Shown here: one piece after another, positions 1 to 8,738 of the stretch
Layout: the number at the start of each line of letters is the position of its first letter
How positions within the stretch are numbered: position 1 is the stretch's first letter
Assembly (NCBI RefSeq): GCF_900099775.1
Contig: NZ_FMTM01000001.1
Coordinates: 62,001-126,000 of the forward strand
Direction: 5' to 3'
Source: Rhizobium mongolense subsp. loessense
GTDB taxonomy: Bacteria; Pseudomonadota; Alphaproteobacteria; Rhizobiales; Rhizobiaceae
DNA length: 64,000 nt
Translations under genes and position numbers: made by a program
The notes under the pieces: model-generated
Told to the model about the DNA's origin: nothing
The model's input: only the letters and a program-made list of their open reading frames with translations
Database searches by the model: none

Positions 1-128
1 TCGCCCGATGCCTTGTAAAGGATCTTCTTCAGCGGCAGCGCGCCTTCAAGCAGTGAATAAGCCGAGTGGACACGCAGATGCACGAAACCCGGCGTACCGC
101 CGACGAAGCCGCTCTCCGCATCCGCCAT
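1..128 (-). CDS. dnaE: DNA polymerase III subunit alpha, N-terminal fragment (runs off the window)
   Basis: The reverse strand from 128 opens a frame (ATG GCG GAT GCG GAG) that stays open to the window edge, giving about 42 residues. It contains FVHLRVHSAYSLLEGALPLK, the start of the PHP domain at the N-terminus of replicative DnaE polymerases. A GGAAGGG ribosome binding site lies 5-12 bases upstream. The rest of the gene lies outside the window. Position after lolD-lolC-proS on the same strand is the usual rhizobial order. DnaE is the catalytic subunit of the replicative polymerase holoenzyme. The fragment is short but the motif is distinctive. Confidence 0.88.
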   Translation of the reverse strand, partial: MADAESGFVGGTPGFVHLRVHSAYSLLEGALPLKKILYKASG

Positions 129-245
129 CTCATACCCTTCCAATCGCCCGAATGAATCGGTTTTCATTGTCGGTGTTGATGACAGCGATGTCCAGAAGCA
201 GTCCCTTGTGCGGACCGCATGAAAGCGATGCGGTCCCCTGAAAAA

Positions 246-332
246 TTACATTGCCATGAGGATCAACGAAAAGCTGGCAACGAACATTGCAATGGAGGTG
301 AATGCTGCGATATCACGGATCATGTCAGTCAT
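246..332 (-). CDS. 28-residue hydrophobic peptide (candidate small membrane protein)
   Basis: A short reverse-strand frame starts with ATG at 332 and ends at TAA (248-246). The peptide begins MTDMIRDIAAF and continues as one strongly hydrophobic segment (TSIAMFVASFSLILMAM), long enough for a single membrane helix. A very good ribosome binding site (AAAGGAG) lies 5 bases before the ATG. The ORF sits between dnaE and the divergent secreted protein gene. No family is recognised. The strong ribosome binding site plus clean hydrophobicity make translation plausible, but such a short frame could be chance. Confidence 0.5.
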   Translation of the reverse strand: MTDMIRDIAAFTSIAMFVASFSLILMAM

Positions 333-436
333 CGGGCTCTCCTTTACTCGTTATGTTTCCAATTTGTTCCGCTATTGTTCTGTTGTCAACAGGAATCATT
401 TGCGCATAGTTAACGGCGGAACCGGAGGAGGATTAT

Positions 437-1015
437 ATGAGGGCTGTCATCGCATTGATCGCCATTCTCGTCGCAACGGCGACGTCGGCTGCGGACATTG
501 ACCCTGGCGCCATCGTCGATGGCGCGACGGGAGATTGGAACGGCGACGGAAAGCTGGATCTGGCCATCCTCGTCGCGCCGGCCGACGCTGAGAGAAACGA
601 GCAGATCGGCATCTATATCTATCTGCGTGACACCGACCACGAACTGCTCAGGCTTTCGGCGAGCGCGCCCAGCAAGATCTGGGGCAGCACGGATGCGGAC
701 GGCGCCTTCGGCCAAGAGCCCACCATCAAGGCTGCCGGCAAATCCTCCATTGCCGTCCATGCCCAAAACAGCGCGATCGGCCGCGAGCGCTGGGACCTGA
801 CGCTGACGCTTGCCTACCGCAACAAGCAATTCGTTGTCGCGGGCTACACCTACAATCACTACGACACGCTCGATCCCAATGCCGGCGGTTCATGTGACTA
901 CAATGCGATGACCGGCAAGTTGCAGAAGAACGGAAAGGACGTGAAAGCCGCGCCTCGCGTGATCACCATCGAGCAGTGGAGCGACGAAACCGGTCGATCG
1001 ATCTGCGGCCAATAG
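437..1015 (+). CDS. Secreted protein with a DxNxDGxxD calcium-loop-like motif
   Basis: 192 residues with a clear Sec signal peptide (MRAVIALIAILVATATSAA, cleavage near residue 19). Around residues 34-42 it carries DWNGDGKLD, the loop pattern seen in EF-hand, dockerin and FG-GAP calcium sites. The rest is predicted beta-rich with two cysteines near the C-terminus that could form a disulfide in the periplasm. The start is supported by a GGAGGA sequence at 424-429. The gene stands alone, divergent from the dnaE end and followed by the DUF5680 gene. The function is not recognised; calcium binding is an inference from one motif. Confidence 0.75.
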   Translation: MRAVIALIAILVATATSAADIDPGAIVDGATGDWNGDGKLDLAILVAPADAERNEQIGIYIYLRDTDHELLRLSASAPSKIWGSTDADGAFGQEPTIKAAGKSSIAVHAQNSAIGRERWDLTLTLAYRNKQFVVAGYTYNHYDTLDPNAGGSCDYNAMTGKLQKNGKDVKAAPRVITIEQWSDETGRSICGQ

Positions 1016-1086
1016 TCGCCAGTTCTCATTTTGTTCTTTACACGCAAGCGTTTTTGGGCGAGCTTCGGCGCGGGAGACCGAGAGCC

Positions 1087-1551
1087 ATGAATCTTGCTGC
1101 ATTGAACGGCTTCATCGTCGAAGCGAAGGCAAATACCTATGTCGGCGGCGGTAAGAAGCTAGACGCCTGCCGCAGCGGGTCTCACGACATCGGCTACGAG
1201 CGTGGAAAATGGCGCTATCTTGACAGCTATTTCGGCGGAACGGATTTCGCCGGACAGGAAGTCGTGTGGCTGGGCGGCGAGCCCGTCTGGGTGATGAACT
1301 ATTTCGGCCGCATTGTCGAGCCGACGCTGATCGATGGGGAGAAGGCAGGCGCCGTCATCAAGGCCGCGCTTTCGACGATGTATGCCGAATACAGTCGCTT
1401 CCTGGGCGGCATGGAATTCGAGCATGCATTCGGCTTTTATGCCGACCACAGCACCGGCGATTGCGATCACTTCAGCGGACGGGAAATGATCATCGTTGCG
1501 GAACGGAGAGCCTACGAGCTGGACTACCGAGGCGGCCTCATCCGCCCCTAA
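1087..1551 (+). CDS. DUF5680 domain protein
   Basis: 154 residues from ATG 1087 (MNLAALNGFIVEAK). The body (YVGGGKK, then SHDIGYERGKWRYLDSYFGG and a GGEPVWVMNYFGR segment) matches the DUF5680 family as I remember it: small soluble proteins of unknown function, often fused to or near transcription factors. The frame is open upstream as far as 976, but that part overlaps the preceding secreted protein and looks non-coding, so the internal ATG is preferred. The stop abuts the convergent lolD stop with no spacer. No signal peptide or membrane segment is seen. Confidence 0.75.
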   Translation: MNLAALNGFIVEAKANTYVGGGKKLDACRSGSHDIGYERGKWRYLDSYFGGTDFAGQEVVWLGGEPVWVMNYFGRIVEPTLIDGEKAGAVIKAALSTMYAEYSRFLGGMEFEHAFGFYADHSTGDCDHFSGREMIIVAERRAYELDYRGGLIRP

Positions 1552-2235
1552 TCAGAATTCGACAACCTTACCGTCGCTGATGGTCACGCGACGGTCCATG
1601 CGGCCGGCGAGTTCGTGGTTATGAGTGGCGATCAGCGCTGCAAGACCGGACTGGCGCACGAGCGCCTCCAGCGCATCGAACACGTAGCTCGCGGTCTCGG
1701 GATCGAGGTTCCCGGTCGGCTCGTCGGCGAGAAGCACGGTCGGCGCATTGGCAACCGCGCGCGCAATCGCGACCCGCTGCTGCTCGCCGCCCGAAAGCTC
1801 GCCGGGACGATGGCTGGCGCGGTGCCCGATGCGCATGTAGTCGAGCAGCTGCTTTGCGCGTTCGCCGGCCTCCTTTCGCGGCAGGCCGGCAATCATCTGC
1901 GGCATCATGATGTTTTCGAGGGCCGAAAACTCCGGGAGGAGATGGTGGAACTGGTAAACGAAGCCAATCTCGCTGCGACGGATCGCCGTGCGCTTGTCGT
2001 CGGTCAGCCCTTCGCAGACTTGACCGTTGACGATGACTTCGCCGTTGTCCGGATGCTCCAGCAGGCCCGCGACATGCAGCAGCGTCGATTTGCCGGTACC
2101 CGAAGGAGCGACCAGCGCGACGATCTCGCCGCTGTGGAGGGTAAAATCTGCGCCCTTGAGAATGGTGAGCACGGTATCGCCCTGGCCATAGTGACGCTCG
2201 ACGCCGGAAAGCTTGAGAACGACGTTCCGTTTCAT
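1552..2235 (-). CDS. lolD: Lipoprotein-releasing system ATP-binding protein LolD
   Basis: ABC ATPase of 227 residues that powers release of outer-membrane lipoproteins from the inner membrane to LolA. Walker [10 protein letters not shown] is near residue 44, the signature [14 protein letters not shown] near 145 and Walker B VLLADEPT near 168. A His switch follows in ATHNHEL. An upstream ATG at 2247 exists, but its ribosome binding site would touch the start codon. ATG 2235 has AAGGA at a 12-base spacing and is preferred. The gene follows lolC by 15 bases and both are translated from the proS-lolC-lolD run. Confidence 0.93.
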   Translation of the reverse strand: MKRNVVLKLSGVERHYGQGDTVLTILKGADFTLHSGEIVALVAPSGTGKSTLLHVAGLLEHPDNGEVIVNGQVCEGLTDDKRTAIRRSEIGFVYQFHHLLPEFSALENIMMPQMIAGLPRKEAGERAKQLLDYMRIGHRASHRPGELSGGEQQRVAIARAVANAPTVLLADEPTGNLDPETASYVFDALEALVRQSGLAALIATHNHELAGRMDRRVTISDGKVVEF

Positions 2236-2250
2236 TGAAATCAGCATTCC

Positions 2251-3558
2251 TTATTCGTAGCGGAGCGCCTGCACCGGATCGAGCCGCGAGGCACGCCAGG
2301 CTGGGAAAATGGTCGCGAGAAAGGAGAGCGCCAGCGCCATAACGACGACAGACACCGTCTCGCCGAGACTCATCTCGGCCGGCAGCTGGCTCAGGAAATA
2401 GAGTTGCGGATTGAAGAGCACGGTGCCCGTGACCCAGGAGAAGAACTGGCGGATCGATTCGATGTTGATGCAGACGACGACGCCGAGCAACACGCCGGCA
2501 ATAGTGCCGACGATGCCGATCGCAGCACCGGTCATGAAGAAGATGCGCATGATGGCGCCGGACGTCGCGCCCATGGTGCGCAGGATCGCGATATCGCTGC
2601 CCTTGTCTTTCACCAGCATGATCAGGCCGGAGATGATGTTCAGCGCCGCGACCAGAACGATCAGCGTCAGGATCATGAACATCACATTGCGCTCGACCTG
2701 CAGGGCGGAGAAGAAGGTCTGGTTGCGCTGGCGCCAATCGGTGATGGCGATCTGACGGCCTGCCGCTTCCTCCACCTTGGGGCGGAGATTGTCGATATCG
2801 TCGGGATTGTTGGCGAAGAGCTCGATCGACTGAACGAGTCCCTCGGCATTGAAATAGAGCTGCGCCTCTTCAAGCGGCATATAGATGATCGCCGCGTCAT
2901 ATTCCGACATGCCGATCTCGAAGATGCCGGAGACCGTGTAGGATTTGACCCGCGGATTGATGCCCATCGGCGTCACGTCGCCTTCTGGTGAAATCAGCGT
3001 AATGGTGTCGCCTGCCTGCAGACCGAGCTGCTCTGCCATGCGCGAACCGACAAGAACGCCCTGCCCCGAAGCGAATCCGACGAGGTCTCCCGACTTGATA
3101 TTGTCGGAAACCGTCTTGAGCTTGGTCAGGTCATCGGCGCGGATGCCGCGCACCAGGGCGCCGGTTCCCGCACCCGCCTGGCCCGACGCCAGCGTCTGGC
3201 CCTCGACCAACGGCAGCGCCATCCTGATGCCGGGCACCGCCGCGAACTTGTCGGTCAATGCCGCATAGTCGGTAAAAGGACCGTCCACCGGCTGCACGAT
3301 CATATGGCCGTTGATGCCGAGAATGCGCGAGATCAGCTCGGTGCGGAAACCGTTCATGACCGCCATGACGATGATCAGCGTCGCGACGCCCAGCATGATG
3401 CCAACGAAGGAAAAGCCGGCGATGACCGAGATGAAGGCTTCCTTGCGGCGGGCGCGCAGATAACGCCACGCCACAAGGCGTTCGAAGGCGGAAAATGGCC
3501 TGCCCGCCGGACCGAAGCCGGATTTTGAACCCCGCTGGTCCACCGCCGCGTCTGCCAT
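2251..3558 (-). CDS. lolC: Lipoprotein-releasing system permease LolC/LolE
   Basis: 435-residue MacB/FtsX-fold permease, the membrane partner of LolD. The N-terminal transmembrane helix (about 40-68, from AFISVIAGFSF to VMAVMNGF) is followed by a periplasmic domain of about 220 residues. Three C-terminal helices follow (near 290-315, 335-365 and 395-425). It ends FPAWRASRLDPVQALRYE, a family hallmark. Alphaproteobacteria usually have a single LolC/E-type protein acting as a homodimer; only one is present here. It lies between proS and lolD with short spacers, which indicates co-transcription. Confidence 0.93.
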   Translation of the reverse strand: MADAAVDQRGSKSGFGPAGRPFSAFERLVAWRYLRARRKEAFISVIAGFSFVGIMLGVATLIIVMAVMNGFRTELISRILGINGHMIVQPVDGPFTDYAALTDKFAAVPGIRMALPLVEGQTLASGQAGAGTGALVRGIRADDLTKLKTVSDNIKSGDLVGFASGQGVLVGSRMAEQLGLQAGDTITLISPEGDVTPMGINPRVKSYTVSGIFEIGMSEYDAAIIYMPLEEAQLYFNAEGLVQSIELFANNPDDIDNLRPKVEEAAGRQIAITDWRQRNQTFFSALQVERNVMFMILTLIVLVAALNIISGLIMLVKDKGSDIAILRTMGATSGAIMRIFFMTGAAIGIVGTIAGVLLGVVVCINIESIRQFFSWVTGTVLFNPQLYFLSQLPAEMSLGETVSVVVMALALSFLATIFPAWRASRLDPVQALRYE

Positions 3559-3575
3559 TTCGCCTCCGTTCGGCC

Positions 3576-4898
3576 TTACGCCAAGAGCTTGTTGATCGCC
3601 GCGTCGATCGTCATCGTTTCGCGGGCACCGGTCTTGCGGTCCTTGAGTTCCACTTCGCCGTTCGCGACCGCGCGCGGGCCGGCGATGATCTGTACCGGTA
3701 TGCCGATCAGGTCGGCGGTGGCGAATTTCGTTCCGGCGCGATCATCGGTATCATCATAGAGAACCTCCTTGTCTGCCTTCGAAAGCGCCGCGTAGATCTT
3801 CTCGCAAGCTGCATCGCAAGCGACATCGCCCGCCTTCATGTTGATCACGATCGCATCGAACGGCGCAACAGAAGCCGGCCAGATGATTCCGTTGTCGTCA
3901 TGCGATGCTTCGATGATGGCGGGAACAAGGCGTGTCGGCCCGATGCCGTAGGAACCCATGTGAACTGTGTGTTCCTTGCCATCTGGCCCCTGCACCTTGG
4001 CGCCCATCGGCTCGGAATATTTCGTGCCGAAATAAAAGATGTGGCCGACTTCGATACCGCGCGCCGAAAGACGCTCGGTATCGGGGATGGCGCTGAATGC
4101 TGCTTCGTCGTGCATCTCCGAGGTGGCTGCATAGACAGAGGTCCACTTGTCGAAAATCGCATTCAGGCCGGCCGCATCGTCGAAATCGGTATCGGCCGGC
4201 GGGATGTCGAAATTGACGAAATCCTTGTGGCTGTAAACTTCGGATTCGCCGGTCTCCGCGAGAATGATGAATTCATGGCTGAGATCGCCCCCGATGGGAC
4301 CGGTGTCGGCGCGCATCGGAATGGCGCGCAGCCCCAAACGGTCGAAGGTGCGCAGGTATGCCGTGAACATCTTCTTGTAAGAGTGCTCGGCGCCTTCACG
4401 CGTCAGATCGAAGGAATAGGCATCCTTCATCATGAACTCGCGCGAGCGCATGGTGCCGAAACGCGGACGGATCTCGTCGCGGAACTTCAGCTGGATGTGA
4501 TAGAGGTTCAGCGGCAGGTTCTTGTACGACTTGACGTAGGAACGGAAGATATCCGTCACCATCTCCTCATTCGTCGGTCCATAGAGCATCGGCCGGTCCT
4601 GGCGGTCCTTGATACGCAGCATCTCCTTGCCATAAGCGTCGTAGCGCCCGCTCTCCTGCCACAGCTCGGCGGACTGCAGCGTCGGCATGGAAAGCTCGAT
4701 CGCGCCGCTACGATTCTGCTCTTCGCGAATAATGGAGTTCACCTTGTCGAGAACGCGCTTGCCGAGCGGCAGCCAGGAATAAATGCCCTGCGACTGCTGG
4801 CGGATCATGCCGGCGCGCAGCATCAGCCGGTGAGAGACGATTTCCGCCTCCTTGGGGTTTTCCTTGAGGATGGGCATGAAATAGCGGGACAGACGCAT
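3576..4898 (-). CDS. proS: Prolyl-tRNA synthetase (short alphaproteobacterial type)
   Basis: Charges tRNA-Pro with proline in the cytoplasm. The start [19 protein letters not shown] at 4898 gives 440 residues, the usual length of the alphaproteobacterial form that lacks the editing insertion domain. The frame extends 17 residues further upstream with unrelated sequence. Class II motif 2 is visible ([20 protein letters not shown], about 137-156), as is motif 3 ([16 protein letters not shown], about 315-330). The anticodon-binding domain follows ([20 protein letters not shown]). It heads the lolC-lolD-dnaE direction. Absence of the INS domain implies no cis-editing of Ala-tRNA-Pro. Confidence 0.95.
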   Translation of the reverse strand: MRLSRYFMPILKENPKEAEIVSHRLMLRAGMIRQQSQGIYSWLPLGKRVLDKVNSIIREEQNRSGAIELSMPTLQSAELWQESGRYDAYGKEMLRIKDRQDRPMLYGPTNEEMVTDIFRSYVKSYKNLPLNLYHIQLKFRDEIRPRFGTMRSREFMMKDAYSFDLTREGAEHSYKKMFTAYLRTFDRLGLRAIPMRADTGPIGGDLSHEFIILAETGESEVYSHKDFVNFDIPPADTDFDDAAGLNAIFDKWTSVYAATSEMHDEAAFSAIPDTERLSARGIEVGHIFYFGTKYSEPMGAKVQGPDGKEHTVHMGSYGIGPTRLVPAIIEASHDDNGIIWPASVAPFDAIVINMKAGDVACDAACEKIYAALSKADKEVLYDDTDDRAGTKFATADLIGIPVQIIAGPRAVANGEVELKDRKTGARETMTIDAAINKLLA

Positions 4899-5073
4899 GA
4901 CGGATTCCAGAGCAGTTGGGATTCCGCTCTCATGCGGAATCGACGGCAATCGTTGATATCGGGAGCGTTCATAACCGCTTCGCGGCCGGAAAGAAACCCG
5001 CGTGACGCGCGAGCAGCCTATCGTAGACGCAAGTTTGCGGCTGAAAAAAGCCTATGCGAAAAAAAGCGGGCGT

Positions 5074-5103
5074 TTCTAACGGTTTGCATCAAAATCTTGT
5101 CAA
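5074..5103 (-). promoter_or_regulatory. Candidate promoter for proS
   Basis: On the reverse strand TTGACA (5103-5098) is followed after 18 bases by TTAGAA (5079-5074). This is a reasonable sigma-70-like pair and would give a 5' leader of about 165 bases for proS. It is a pattern match only. Confidence 0.35.
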
Positions 5104-5159
5104 CAGGTATTTTTTTCTCAAGTGTAGCAAAAATGCAAAAAAAGCTGATGACAAAGCTT

Positions 5160-5327
5160 AATCTTTGAGCTAGCTTTAGCTCACAAAACAGGCAGGGAGA
5201 TTAAATTCCTGTCGAATTCGCGGTCAAGTCTTGGGAGGATCAGATCTTAGGCGCGCTCGTCGCAGCCCCGGCAACGGTTACAGATCACGCGATAATTAAA
5301 ACAAGGCTTTCAGCCTTGTTTTTTTTT
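5160..5327 (+). ncRNA. Candidate trans-encoded small RNA between proS and the DUF1467 gene
   Basis: This gene-free interval holds a perfect 7-bp stem-loop (TGAGCTA at 5166-5172, TAGCTCA at 5177-5183), then an unstructured middle with a GGGAGGATC segment. It ends at a strong intrinsic terminator at 5301-5327. The strand follows from the terminator U-tract. Rhizobial alpha-r sRNAs are typically 100-160 nt, unlinked to coding genes and end in such terminators. I recall the alpha-r9 family (Smr9C in S. meliloti) lying in this genomic neighbourhood, but I cannot verify that. The 5' end is a guess. Confidence 0.5.
5301..5327 (+). terminator. Strong intrinsic terminator
   Basis: Perfect 8-bp stem ACAAGGCT/AGCCTTGT with a 3-base loop, followed by nine T residues on the plus strand. 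No plus-strand protein gene lies upstream, so it most likely ends a non-coding transcript. Confidence 0.85.
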
Positions 5328-5361
5328 GGTTTTTCCAGCCTAACTCGACGCGGAAAAGGCC

Positions 5362-5480
5362 GACGTCTTGCCTAACGGCAAGACGTCATGCCGTAGCGTG
5401 AGTTCTCTGCGTCATTTCTATGACGCCCGTATGTCAGCTCCGGCTTTCGGGCAAGATTGCATATGCTCAAAGATTGAGCA
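5362..5480. repeat. Cluster of three perfect stem-loops
   Basis: Three perfect inverted repeats follow the terminator. GACGTCTTGCC/GGCAAGACGTC has a 4-base loop (5362-5387). GCGTCAT/ATGACGC has a 4-base loop (5409-5426). TGCTCAA/TTGAGCA has a 3-base loop (5464-5480). None has a long U-tract. The last may end the leftward nuo-DUF1467 transcript. The first could be an RNA element or a protein-binding palindrome. Confidence 0.6.
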
Positions 5481-5491
5481 AAAGCTCCATT

Positions 5492-5767
5492 TCACCGAAA
5501 GTTCGGGCCGATCTGCGGGAGGGCGTCGAAACCCCAGCCGAAATAGGTCGAGGAGACATACCAGGCGCCATAGACGACCGCCGAAACGATGGTCGTCAGT
5601 GAGAATGTGAAGAGCGCCCGAAAACGCGTCGGCGCGCTCGGAACGGTGCCGAGAACCACATCATTGTCCTCCGCCTGCGTGCGGAGCCCGATCGGCAGCA
5701 CGGCAAAAAGCGTGATCCACCAGACGACGAAGTAGACGGCAAAGCCCTGTAGAAAAACCTGCAGCAT
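5492..5767 (-). CDS. DUF1467 family membrane protein
   Basis: 91 residues from ATG 5767 (MLQVFLQGFAVYFVVWWITL). The first transmembrane helix is at about residues 3-27. It is followed by the DUF1467 loop (LPIGLRTQAEDNDVVLGTVPSAP) and a second helix (ALFTFSLTTIVSAVVYGAWYV). This is a short alphaproteobacterial inner-membrane family of unknown function that commonly trails methylmalonyl-CoA epimerase, as here. The frame is open to 5833, but the extension is not family-like. It is the last gene of the long leftward run. Confidence 0.85.
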   Translation of the reverse strand: MLQVFLQGFAVYFVVWWITLFAVLPIGLRTQAEDNDVVLGTVPSAPTRFRALFTFSLTTIVSAVVYGAWYVSSTYFGWGFDALPQIGPNFR

Positions 5768-5883
5768 GTCTGTGTCCCAAGACGCCGTTGCAAACATTGA
5801 CGCGCTTATAGAGCGGAATGGTGGATAGCTCAAATCCCAATCCGGACCCTTTCCGCAGTCAGGTCACTCTGCCGCAGCCTACC

Positions 5884-6288
5884 TCAGACCTGCTCCAGCT
5901 CGATCAAGGTGCCAAAGAAGTCCTTCGGATGCAGGAAGAGCACCGGCTTTCCATGGGCCCCGGTTTTCGGCTCGCCGCTGCCAAGCACCCTCGCGCCCGA
6001 TTTCGCGAGTTGATCGCGCGCCGCAACGATGTCCAAAACCTCGTAGCAGATGTGATGCATGCCGCCGGAAGGGTTCTTTTCGAGGAAGGCAGTGATCGGC
6101 GAATTTTCGCCGAGCGGCTCCAACAGTTCGATCTTGGTGTTCGCCAACTCGACAAAGACGACGGTGACGCCATGTTCAGGTAAAGGTTGCGGCTGCGACA
6201 CCCTGGCACCCAGCGTATCGCGGTAGCCCGCCGTTGCTGCGGCAAGGTCGGGGACGGCTATGGCGATGTGGTTGACGCGGCCGAGCAT
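5884..6288 (-). CDS. mce: Methylmalonyl-CoA epimerase
   Basis: 134-residue vicinal oxygen chelate (glyoxalase-fold) enzyme that interconverts (2S)- and (2R)-methylmalonyl-CoA in propionate/odd-chain metabolism. It starts MLGRVNHIAIAVPDLAAA with the metal-ligand His of the first beta-alpha-beta-beta-beta module. GMHHICYEVLDI around residues 75-86 gives the second ligand region and HPKDFFGTLIELEQV the terminal Glu. Three bases separate it from the RNase J stop, so it is translationally linked to the upstream run. Confidence 0.92.
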   Translation of the reverse strand: MLGRVNHIAIAVPDLAAATAGYRDTLGARVSQPQPLPEHGVTVVFVELANTKIELLEPLGENSPITAFLEKNPSGGMHHICYEVLDIVAARDQLAKSGARVLGSGEPKTGAHGKPVLFLHPKDFFGTLIELEQV

Positions 6289-6291
6289 CGA

Positions 6292-7962
6292 TCAGACCCT
6301 TGTGATGAACGCCGTGACTATCGGCTTCTTGCCCCAGGTCTGGTTTGCTGCAGCGCGGACCGCGCGGCGCACCGCTTCCTGCATCATGTCAAGGTCCTTG
6401 CGGCGGGCGCGAGGGATGCTCTCGATAGCGCCAACGACGGCGTCGAAGAGCGTGTCCTCCATCTCGTCGCCCTCGTCGTCATAGACCGGTAGGCCGATCG
6501 CCACGAGATCGGGATCGCCGACGATGTCGTAACGGCTGTCGATCACGAGGCTGACCGCGACATGGCCGACATAGGAGAGCTTCTTGCGCTCGCCGATACC
6601 CATCTCGTCGAAATCGCCGATGAGCATGCCGTCCTTGTAGATACGTCCGTGCGGCGCCTCGTCGATGACCTCGACCGGACCGGGCGCAAGGCGCAGTATA
6701 TCGCCGTTGCGCACGCGCGGCACGATGCCGATACCGGATTGCTCCGCCAGTTCCTTGTGAGCTGTCAGATGCGTCGCCTCGCCGTGCACGGGCACGACGA
6801 TCTTCGGGCGTGTCAGCTCGTACATCTTCTGCAGCTCGTTGCGGCGCGGATGGCCGGAGACGTGAACCAGCGCTTCGTTGTCGGTGATGACGTGCACGCC
6901 CTGCTCGGTGAGGCCGTTCTTGATATCCTGGATCGCCTTCTCGTTGCCGGGGATGGCGCGGGAGGAGAAGACGACGATATCGCCGGCGGCGAGTGCGACG
7001 TTGCGCATCTCGTCTCGCGACAGCTTGGCAAGCGCCGCGCGCGGCTCGCCCTGGCTGCCGGTCAGGATGACCACGACCTTGTCGCGCGGGATATAGCCGT
7101 ATTCGTCCTCTGAGATGAAGGGTTTGACGCCTTCCATCAGCCCGATCTCGCGGGAGACATCGACGACGCGCTTCAGCGAGCTTCCGAGCAGCAATACTTC
7201 GCGGCCTGCGGCTTCAGCGGCCTCGGCAATGGTGCGGATACGGCCGACATTCGAGGAGAAACTGGTGACCGCCACGCGGCCCTCGGCATTCTCGATGATC
7301 CTGCTCAAGCTTTCCGAAACATCCTTTTCGGACGGCGAAACGCCGTCGCGAAGCGCATTGGTGGAGTCACACATCAACGCCAACACGCCCTCGTCGCCGA
7401 GCTGGCGGAAGCGAGTCTCGTCGGTGAGCGGTCCGAGCGACGGCTCATGGTCGATCTTCCAGTCGCCGGTATGGATCACATTGCCGAGCGGCGTGCGGAT
7501 CATCAGCGACATCGGCTCGGGGATCGAGTGATTGACAGCCACGCCTTCAATGCTGAAGGGACCGGCATTGATCGTATCGCCTGCCTTGAAGATCGTCACC
7601 GGCACTTCGCCGATCGCATCCTTGTCGAAATTGCGCTTGGCTTCCAGCAGGCCAGCGGTGAAGGGCGAGCCGTAAACGGGAACATTCAGGCCCGGCCAGA
7701 GATCGGCCAGTGCACCGTAGTGATCCTCATGCGCATGCGTGATGATGATCGCCTTGAGGTTCTTGCGCTCGGCAGCGAGAAAGCGGATGTCGGGCAGCAC
7801 CAGATCGACGCCCGGAAGATCCGGACCCGGGAAGGTGACTCCGCAATCGACCATGATCCACTGGCGGTGATCTGCCGGGCCGTAGCCGTATAGCGCGAGA
7901 TTCATGCCGATCTCGCCGACACCGCCCAAAGGCAGAAATACCAGTTCGTCCTGCTTAGCCAT
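6292..7962 (-). CDS. rnj: Ribonuclease J
   Basis: About 556-residue metallo-beta-lactamase/beta-CASP ribonuclease with endo- and 5'-3' exonuclease activity in RNA turnover and rRNA maturation. The zinc motif HAHEDHYGAL (HxHxDH) lies near residue 77. The beta-CASP region includes TSFSSNVGRI and LTGSQGEPRAAL, and the late motif is VHVSGHPRR. Start ATG 7962 has GTGGAG just upstream. A GTG at 7971 overlapping the birA stop is an alternative and would add three residues. RNase J in place of a broad RNase E role is typical of Rhizobiales. Confidence 0.93.
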   Translation of the reverse strand: MAKQDELVFLPLGGVGEIGMNLALYGYGPADHRQWIMVDCGVTFPGPDLPGVDLVLPDIRFLAAERKNLKAIIITHAHEDHYGALADLWPGLNVPVYGSPFTAGLLEAKRNFDKDAIGEVPVTIFKAGDTINAGPFSIEGVAVNHSIPEPMSLMIRTPLGNVIHTGDWKIDHEPSLGPLTDETRFRQLGDEGVLALMCDSTNALRDGVSPSEKDVSESLSRIIENAEGRVAVTSFSSNVGRIRTIAEAAEAAGREVLLLGSSLKRVVDVSREIGLMEGVKPFISEDEYGYIPRDKVVVILTGSQGEPRAALAKLSRDEMRNVALAAGDIVVFSSRAIPGNEKAIQDIKNGLTEQGVHVITDNEALVHVSGHPRRNELQKMYELTRPKIVVPVHGEATHLTAHKELAEQSGIGIVPRVRNGDILRLAPGPVEVIDEAPHGRIYKDGMLIGDFDEMGIGERKKLSYVGHVAVSLVIDSRYDIVGDPDLVAIGLPVYDDEGDEMEDTLFDAVVGAIESIPRARRKDLDMMQEAVRRAVRAAANQTWGKKPIVTAFITRV

Positions 7963-7970
7963 CAGCTCCA

Positions 7971-8738
7971 CTATCCAAAAAATACATCCCCGGCGGCAAT
8001 CTGCATCATCTTGCCCGTACCGGTTTCGAGCATCAACAAGCCATTATCATCAATCCCGGCGAATTGTCCGGAAATCGAGCGGTCCGGCAGATTGACCGTG
8101 ATCTTCTCGCCGATGCCGCAAGCGACATCCCGCCAACGGGCGGTGATCTCGCGAACGCCTCGTCCTTTGTTCCAAATATCGAGCACCTCTGCCATTGAAG
8201 CGAAGAGATGGGCGAAGAGTTCTTCGGGAGCAGCGGTACTTCCCTCTTGACGCAGACAGGTCACCGGATAGAGCGGATTGTCGGGCATGAGGGAGACGTT
8301 GATGCCGATCCCGATCACCAGCGCGTAGCGCTCATCTGCAAGCTTTTCACCTTCGACGAGGATTCCGCAGGTCTTCTTGCGGCCGATCAGGATGTCGTTC
8401 GGCCACTTCACCTCGAGCGGTGCTGCGCCAGGCGGCAAAACCATGCGGATTGCCTGATGCACGGCAATGGCGATTGCCAGCGGAAGCGACGAAAGGCGCT
8501 CCATCGGCGCCGGATCGATCAAGAGAAGGGAAGCGTAGAGATTGCCGCGTTCCGAAGCCCATGCGCGGCCGCGGCGGCCGCGGCCACTGGTCTGCTTCTC
8601 CGCAGTCACCCACAGGAAACCACCGTCCCCTGCCCTGGCGCGGGCAAGGCATTCGCTGTTGGTGGAGGATGTTTCCGACAGCGCCTCGTGCCGGAAATCG
8701 CCGAGCGATATCCGGCGCCGCACGGGAAACATCATCAA
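7971..8738 (-). CDS. birA: Biotin--[acetyl-CoA-carboxylase] ligase, lacking the repressor domain
   Basis: 255-residue biotin protein ligase that attaches biotin to carboxylase carrier domains. The biotinyl-AMP loop is [10 protein letters not shown] (about 51-60), with [20 protein letters not shown] around 110. There is no N-terminal winged helix, so this is a monofunctional ligase without the E. coli-type biotin operon repressor role. The gene overlaps the nuoN stop by 4 bases and meets the RNase J start, implying translational coupling at the end of the nuo operon. Confidence 0.93.
   Translation of the reverse strand: MMMFPVRRRISLGDFRHEALSETSSTNSECLARARAGDGGFLWVTAEKQTSGRGRRGRAWASERGNLYASLLLIDPAPMERLSSLPLAIAIAVHQAIRMVLPPGAAPLEVKWPNDILIGRKKTCGILVEGEKLADERYALVIGIGINVSLMPDNPLYPVTCLRQEGSTAAPEELFAHLFASMAEVLDIWNKGRGVREITARWRDVACGIGEKITVNLPDRSISGQFAGIDDNGLLMLETGTGKMMQIAAGDVFFG

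Noticed and set aside
8..413. Plus-strand short frames at the window start
   Set aside because: They oppose the dnaE start and the 28-residue peptide and show no coding signs.
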